Shown: positions 59,921 to 64,000 of the stretch, piece by piece
Layout of the letters: each line of letters opens with the position of its first letter
How positions within the stretch are numbered: position 1 is the first letter of the stretch
NCBI RefSeq assembly: GCF_041435095.1
Contig: NZ_CP108025.1
Coordinates: 1,674,001 to 1,738,000, forward strand
From: Kitasatospora sp. NBC_00315
Lineage (GTDB): Bacteria > Actinomycetota > Actinomycetes > Streptomycetales > Streptomycetaceae
DNA: 64,000 nt
Reading direction: 5' to 3'
Notes under the pieces: generated by a model
Seen by the model: the letters and a program-made list of their open reading frames with translations, nothing else
What the model was told of the DNA's origin: nothing
The model's database searches: none
Position numbers and translations under genes: made by a program

Positions 59921-60303
59921 TCCATTGTGCGCGGTCGGGCCCCGCCCTGACAAGGTTCGGCGCGCTGCGGCCGGACGGCGGACCTCGGGGGAGGCGCGCA
60001 GGGGCCGGCGCGGGCCCTCCGTGGGCCGGCCCGTCGCCCGGGGGCGAACCGGCCCATGGAGGGGCCGGCGGCCCGGCGGGGAGACCGGTGGCTCGGCGGG
60101 GGGCCGGCAGCCCGGCGGGGCGCCCGAACGGGCCGGGGGCGGTCCCGCCGTCCGGAGGCGGGAACCTCCGGACAGCGGGACCGCCCCCGGGTACGACGGG
60201 TCGGGCGGGTGTGGCGGGTCGGGCGGGTACGACGGGTGCAGCGGGTCGGGCGGACTGGGCGGGTCGGGCGGGTACGGCGGGGCAGGCGCGGGTGCAGCGG
60301 GTG
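59921..60303. other. intergenic region with 25-bp hairpin and GGGCGGGT-type repeats
   Basis: A strong stem spans 60133-60190: arms of about 24 bp pair with one mismatch around the loop CGGGAA, downstream of the M20 peptidase gene, probably its terminator. Segments 60056-60130 and 60191-60300 consist of degenerate short G/C-rich tandem repeats (GGTACGACGGGTCGGGCGGG-like). No gene is supported. Confidence 0.6.
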
Positions 60304-61818
60304 CTACGCCTTGGGCCGGTCCCGCAGACGGGGCAGCGGGACCGCGAGCAGCGTCGCCAGCAGTGCGATCCGGGGGGCCAGCTGGTCGACCCGGATGTGC
60401 TCGTGCCGGGCGTGCGGCCCGGCGCCGACCGCGCCCAGACCGTCCAATGTCGGCAGTCCGCGGGCACCCGCCAGGTTGGTGTCGCCCGCACCGCCGGCCG
60501 GTGCCCCGTCCAGCTGCTGTCCGAGCGCGGCCGCCAGCGAACGGACGTGCCGCAGCAACGGGTTGCCCGTACGCTCGGGCCAGGCGGGACGACTGGACAG
60601 GACCTCCGTCCGCACCCGGGCGCCCGGACGCAGGGCGGTCAGGTGCGCGAGGTGGTCGAGGGTACGGCGCTGAGCCTCGGGGGTCGCGAAGCGCAGCCCG
60701 AGCTCCGCCTCGGCGCAACCGGCGATTACGTTGGCCCGCGTCCCGCCGCTGATCCGCCCGGTGTTGAGCTCGGTGCCGGGCTGGCAGGCCAGGCTCCGGA
60801 CGGCGACCAGTTGGTCGACCAGCTCGTCCACCGCCGAGGTCCCGGCCGCCGCGTCGAGCCCGGCGTGCGCCTCACGGCCGGTGACCGACAACCGGACCCG
60901 GGTGCTACCCCGCCGGGCCGTCTTCAGCCGACCGTCCGGATGCGGCGGCTCCAGCCCCAGGACGGCTGCCGCGCCGGGGAGTTGACGCTCGACCAGGCGC
61001 CGTCCGTCCGGACTGCCGATCTCCTCGTCGGCCACCACCACCAGCCGCACCGGACGGTGTGGGCGCTGGCCCAGGTCCGCGAGCAGGGCGAAGGCGCCCT
61101 CCAGGAGCGCCAGCCCGGCCTTCATGTCGAGCACGCCGGGGCCGCTGAGCAGGCCGTCCTGCTCGGTGACCGGCCAGTCGGCGAGCGTACCGACCGGCCA
61201 CACGGTGTCGTGGTGCCCGACCACCAGGAGGTGCGGCAGACTCTCGTCCTCCCCCTCCCAGGTCAGGACGAGGTGGTCACCGGCCGGGCCGGGCTCCCGG
61301 CGCACCGTGGCACCGGTGGCGCGGAACCCCGCCGCCAGCTCTTCCGCCAACTCGTCGAGGCGGGGCGCGTCGCCACTGGGCGATTCCATCCGGGCGAGGT
61401 CGGCGCAGCGCCGCCGGACCGCGCCGGCCAGGGTGCGGGCCCGGGCACTGAGCGCCCGCGGCAGCCCGGGGAGCGCGGCGGTGGCGACCAGCGGGCCCTC
61501 CCCATCCGCCGCCGCAGGGCCGGGGGTGGAGGTGGGGGTGGGGGCAGGGGTGGGGGCGGGGGTGACGGCCGTGATGGTGGACACCGCAACCGGGAGGGGA
61601 GGCGCGGCCGGAGCAGCGGACGCGCTCTGCCCGGCGGCCATTCGTCCGGCGGTGATCGGCCCGGCGGCGATCGGCCCGGCGGTGATGCCCGGAGCGCCGG
61701 CCGCCGTCGGAGCCCCGGCGGACACCGCGACCCCCGGGGTGGCGGGTATCGGGGGGACGGTGCGCGCCGTGGTGACGTCGAGCGCCGCCGGCGTGCCGGC
61801 AGCGGTCCGGGCGCTCAA
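60304..61818 (-). CDS. M20-family metallopeptidase (glutamate carboxypeptidase-like)
   Basis: A zinc-dependent M20 peptidase of the CPG2/ArgE type. Metal- and active-site motifs: [14 protein letters not shown] (H-x-D), [14 protein letters not shown] (Asp), [13 protein letters not shown] (Glu-Glu), GREAHAG in the dimerisation domain, and [14 protein letters not shown] at the end. The conserved core spans the last ~395 residues. If translation starts at the TTG at 61818 (GGGGAGG 6 nt upstream) the protein is 504 aa with a ~100-residue Ala/Pro/Thr-rich N-terminus; a GTG at 61584 is a shorter alternative. No clear signal peptide. A 22-bp-arm inverted repeat lies just upstream of the ribosome binding site. 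Confidence 0.85.
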   Translation of the reverse strand: MSARTAAGTPAALDVTTARTVPPIPATPGVAVSAGAPTAAGAPGITAGPIAAGPITAGRMAAGQSASAAPAAPPLPVAVSTITAVTPAPTPAPTPTSTPGPAAADGEGPLVATAALPGLPRALSARARTLAGAVRRRCADLARMESPSGDAPRLDELAEELAAGFRATGATVRREPGPAGDHLVLTWEGEDESLPHLLVVGHHDTVWPVGTLADWPVTEQDGLLSGPGVLDMKAGLALLEGAFALLADLGQRPHRPVRLVVVADEEIGSPDGRRLVERQLPGAAAVLGLEPPHPDGRLKTARRGSTRVRLSVTGREAHAGLDAAAGTSAVDELVDQLVAVRSLACQPGTELNTGRISGGTRANVIAGCAEAELGLRFATPEAQRRTLDHLAHLTALRPGARVRTEVLSSRPAWPERTGNPLLRHVRSLAAALGQQLDGAPAGGAGDTNLAGARGLPTLDGLGAVGAGPHARHEHIRVDQLAPRIALLATLLAVPLPRLRDRPKA

Positions 61819-61829
61819 CGGACGCCTCC

Positions 61830-61896
61830 CCGACCGCTGCCGATACTCGACGGTCGCGCCGCTGCGGCACGGTCGTCGAGTATCGGCAGCGGTCGG
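61830..61896. repeat. 22-bp perfect inverted repeat with 23-nt spacer
   Basis: The arm 61830-61851 (starting CCGACCGCTGCCGATACTCG) is perfectly complementary to 61875-61896. The spacer contains a second small dyad, GCCGC-T-GCGGC. It lies directly upstream of the M20 gene's ribosome binding site, so it could be a leader hairpin, an operator or a mobile-element remnant. Confidence 0.75.
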
Positions 61897-62839
61897 TGCG
61901 GGGCGGCGCCGGCGGCGAAGCCGGCGGGCCGCAGGCGCGCGGCCGGTCGGGGCGCTCCGGTCGGCCGGGATGGCCCGGGTGCGGCGGAACGGCTGGGCGG
62001 CATGCCTGGCAACATTGCGTCCTCCTCGCTCGATCCGGTGACCCCGGTCCGATCCGGTGCCCCCGTGGACGGCGGCTTCGGTGCGACGGCGCAGTGGCGG
62101 CACCGCCGCGGGGGAAGCCGAGAAGTGAGCCTAGAAGAACCGTTCGGCTTCCTGCGAGGTGGCCCTGCTCCCAGCACGCCGGCCCCGGGCCCAGCCTCGG
62201 TCGCCCGCCGGGCGGTCGGCAGGGGGCGCACGGCGCGTGGGCCTGGATCGACGCGCGAGCGCGGTCGCCGGATCGCGCCCATCTCCACCATGGACCGCTC
62301 GCCCGGGATCGGCAGCGCGGACGGCCCCGGCACGCCCGATCCACGCCGGATGGGTGACAGCGGATCAGTGACCGGTACCGGATCGGGTCCCGGACGGGCG
62401 GGTTGTGGCGCGGGAGTTGTGCGCGCGCCGCCACACGGCGCGGACGGCGCGCAGAGGGCGCACACAGGCGCTGGACGAGTGGCGCGGCGGGGACGGTGCT
62501 TCGGCCGGAATGGGTGCATCAGCAGGGACGGATGCGTCGGCAGGGACGGGTGCGCCAGAAGGGACCGGGCATGGCGGGAGTGGAGCGGGGTGGGGTGCGG
62601 CATGAGTGGGGTGCGGCATGAGCGAGGTGAGCGGGAACCACGGGGGAAAGGTGGCGGGAGGCGGCGGACGGAGGCGAGCCTCCGGGACGGGCGGCGGTCG
62701 CGGCTCGATGATGTCCGGGGGCCCGCTGGGAGGAGGGAGGGGCCGCCGGAGCCGGCCGCGCCGTCCGACCGGTCGTGGCCCCTGCTCGGCCGTGGCCCCC
62801 GCTCGACATCGACACGCAGCGATCCTGACGCATGTTGAC
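61897..62839. other. gene-poor region of about 0.94 kb
   Basis: No frame on either strand has a plausible start, codon usage and domain content. The region contains short direct repeats such as TGGGGTGCGGCATGAG at 62589 and 62605 and GCAGGGACGG(A/G)TGCG near 62527-62560. Decayed coding sequence or an unrecognised RNA is possible. Confidence 0.4.
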
Positions 62840-62861
62840 TGACAGATATTGAAATCTGTCA
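62840..62861. promoter_or_regulatory. operator TGACAGAT-N6-ATCTGTCA and promoter
   Basis: A 22-bp dyad with perfect 8-bp arms overlaps a possible -35 element TTGAAA (62849-62854), followed at 17-bp spacing by CATAGT (62872-62877). This is the expected layout for a TetR-type repressor controlling the aldo/keto reductase gene. Confidence 0.65.
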
Positions 62862-62921
62862 TCGCAAGTGCCATAGTTGTTATCGGTCACCCGTCAGTCA
62901 TCACCCACCAGGGAGCCCGCA

Positions 62922-63953
62922 ATGACCCCGTCCCCCGCCGGCCCCGCGCACCGGGACATCCCCGGCCGCCGTCTCGGCAGCACCGGCCCCACCGTCTCGG
63001 CCATCGGCCTCGGCTGCATGGGCATGTCCGACCTCTACGGCCCCGCCGACGAGGCGGAGAGCATCGCCACCATCCACGCCGCCCTGGACGCCGGGGTCAC
63101 CCTGCTCGACACCGGCGACTTCTACGGCATGGGCCACAACGAGCTGCTCATCCACGAGGCGCTGCGCGGGCGCGACCGCGACGCCGTCCGGATCAGCGTG
63201 AAGTTCGGCGCCCAGCGCGGCCCGGACGGCAGCTGGCTCGGCTACGACGCGAGCCCCGCCGCGACCAAGACCGCACTCGCGTACACGCTGCGCCGCCTGC
63301 GCACGGACCACGTCGACGTCTACCGCCCGGCCCGCCTCGACCCGAAGGTGCCGATCGAGGAGACCGTCGGCGCGATCGCCGATCTGGTGAAGGCGGGCCA
63401 CGTACGCCACATCGGGCTCTCCGAGGTCGGCCCCGACACCCTGCGCCGCGCCGCCGCCGTGCACCCGATCAGCGACCTGCAGATCGAGTACTCCCTGCTC
63501 TCCCGCTCGATCGAGGACGCGATCCTGCCGACCGCCCGTGAACTGGGCATCGGCGTGACCGCCTACGGCGTGCTCTCGCGCGGCCTGCTCAGCGGTCACT
63601 GGAACCCGGAGCGCGACACCTCGGGCACGGACTTCCGCGCCTTCAGCCCGCGCTTCCAGGGCGACAACCTGACCCACAACCTGGCCCTGGTGGAGGCCCT
63701 GCGGACGATCGCACAGGACAAGGGCGTCAGCGTCGCACAGGTCGCCATCGCCTGGGTCGCCTCGCGCGGCGAGGACATCGTGCCGCTGGTCGGTGCCCGC
63801 CGCCGGGACCGCCTCACCGAGGCCCTCGGCGCCCTGGAGGTGCGGCTCTCCGCAGACGACCTGGCCGCCGTCGAGGCCGCCGTGCCGGCCGGGTCCGCCG
63901 CCGGGGACCGGTACGCTGCCGCTCAGATGGCCCACCTCGACAGCGAGCACTGA
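62922..63953 (+). CDS. aldo/keto reductase with substituted catalytic histidine
   Basis: A 343-aa AKR-superfamily NADPH oxidoreductase (YakC/AKR13-like): RLGSTGPTVSAIGLGCMGM at the N-terminus, GVTLLDTGDFYGMGHNE with Asp63 and Tyr68, ISVKFG with Lys94, and C-terminal IVPLVGARRRDRL. The expected catalytic His (Y-x-x-H-R in relatives) is Ala137 in VYRPARLDP, so only three of four tetrad residues are present. The ATG at 62922 has AGGGAG 6 nt upstream. It is controlled by a likely repressor site and is followed by a 10-bp hairpin (63957-63979). Confidence 0.9.
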   Translation: MTPSPAGPAHRDIPGRRLGSTGPTVSAIGLGCMGMSDLYGPADEAESIATIHAALDAGVTLLDTGDFYGMGHNELLIHEALRGRDRDAVRISVKFGAQRGPDGSWLGYDASPAATKTALAYTLRRLRTDHVDVYRPARLDPKVPIEETVGAIADLVKAGHVRHIGLSEVGPDTLRRAAAVHPISDLQIEYSLLSRSIEDAILPTARELGIGVTAYGVLSRGLLSGHWNPERDTSGTDFRAFSPRFQGDNLTHNLALVEALRTIAQDKGVSVAQVAIAWVASRGEDIVPLVGARRRDRLTEALGALEVRLSADDLAAVEAAVPAGSAAGDRYAAAQMAHLDSEH

Positions 63954-63956
63954 CCG

Positions 63957-63979
63957 GCTCCGGGGGCATCCCCCGGAGC
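63957..63979 (+). terminator. 10-bp perfect stem terminator
   Basis: GCTCCGGGGG (63957-63966) pairs with CCCCCGGAGC (63970-63979) around CAT, three bases after the aldo/keto reductase stop. Confidence 0.75.
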
Positions 63980-64000
63980 GGGCGGGCCCCGGCACCACCA

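Noticed and set aside
59894..60718. Minus-strand Pro-rich ORF (274 aa) between paaA and the M20 gene
   Set aside because: It overlaps the end of the M20 peptidase in another frame and consists of translated short repeats.

Overview
The window is about 64 kb of very GC-rich DNA with near-saturated GC at third codon positions, short intergenic gaps and many ATGA/GTGA gene overlaps. The gene content points to the Streptomycetaceae (Streptomyces or Kitasatospora). The main indicators are a conservon (CvnABCD), a WhiJ-type regulatory triad (DUF5753 HTH protein, DUF397 protein, anti-sigma-like ATPase), DtxR/DmdR-type iron boxes, an EF-hand calcium protein and several leaderless promoters. No rRNA, tRNA, CRISPR array, prophage or complete insertion sequence was found. 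This is ordinary chromosome carrying accessory metabolic islands.

Layout, left to right. 1-3.3 kb: the tail of a probable sbcD, then sbcC (DNA end processing). 3.4-7.1 kb: an ABC-2 exporter co-transcribed with a NarL-type two-component system, behind a 16-bp perfect palindrome. 7.1-12.7 kb: small zinc-binding and YjbQ proteins, a two-domain teichoic-acid-type transferase, a two-EF-hand protein and a PlsC acyltransferase. 12.8-15.6 kb: an ABC exporter and an SDR. 15.8-20.2 kb: a translationally coupled Baeyer-Villiger-type monooxygenase/hydrolase/SDR operon opposite a MerR regulator. This resembles the first three genes of the mycobacterial mymA operon. 20.5-29.5 kb: an MFS transporter, an iron-box FhuF-like reductase, an inositol-phosphatase-like protein, a cyclodipeptide synthase with a CYP121-like P450, and an iron-box dat-ddc (diaminobutyrate) pair. 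29.6-34.3 kb: a methyltransferase, then a CitA/CitB-type two-component system opposite DctA. 34.4-40.5 kb: a hypothetical protein, the conservon, and an MHYT membrane protein. 40.9-46.4 kb: a lipoprotein solute-binding protein, an Rnl5-type RNA ligase and modABC. 46.5-48.7 kb: the WhiJ-type triad. 49-52.6 kb: a second two-component system divergent from a second ABC-2 exporter. 52.7-56.1 kb: a PTH2-like protein, a hypothetical, YbjQ and a flavoprotein. 56.1-59.9 kb: paaABCDE (aerobic phenylacetyl-CoA epoxidation) behind an inverted repeat. 60.3-64 kb: an M20 metallopeptidase, a roughly 1-kb gap with no convincing gene, and an aldo/keto reductase behind an operator.

The most notable system is the pair at 23.9-25.8 kb. 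The synthase has the AlbC/Rv2275 catalytic residues and closely resembles Rv2275. The P450 resembles Mycobacterium tuberculosis CYP121 along its whole length, including the unusual proline after the haem cysteine. It differs at residues I recall as lining the CYP121 substrate pocket (Arg386 to Lys, Gln385 to Ile, Phe280 to Ile). This predicts a mycocyclosin-like pathway in a streptomycete, possibly with a different cyclodipeptide substrate. The other recurring oddities are short repeats that reiterate the 3' ends of two unrelated genes, a 22-bp-arm inverted repeat in front of the M20 peptidase, and a strong hairpin inside modABC. All family assignments rest on reading motifs and on remembered family sequences; no database search was run.
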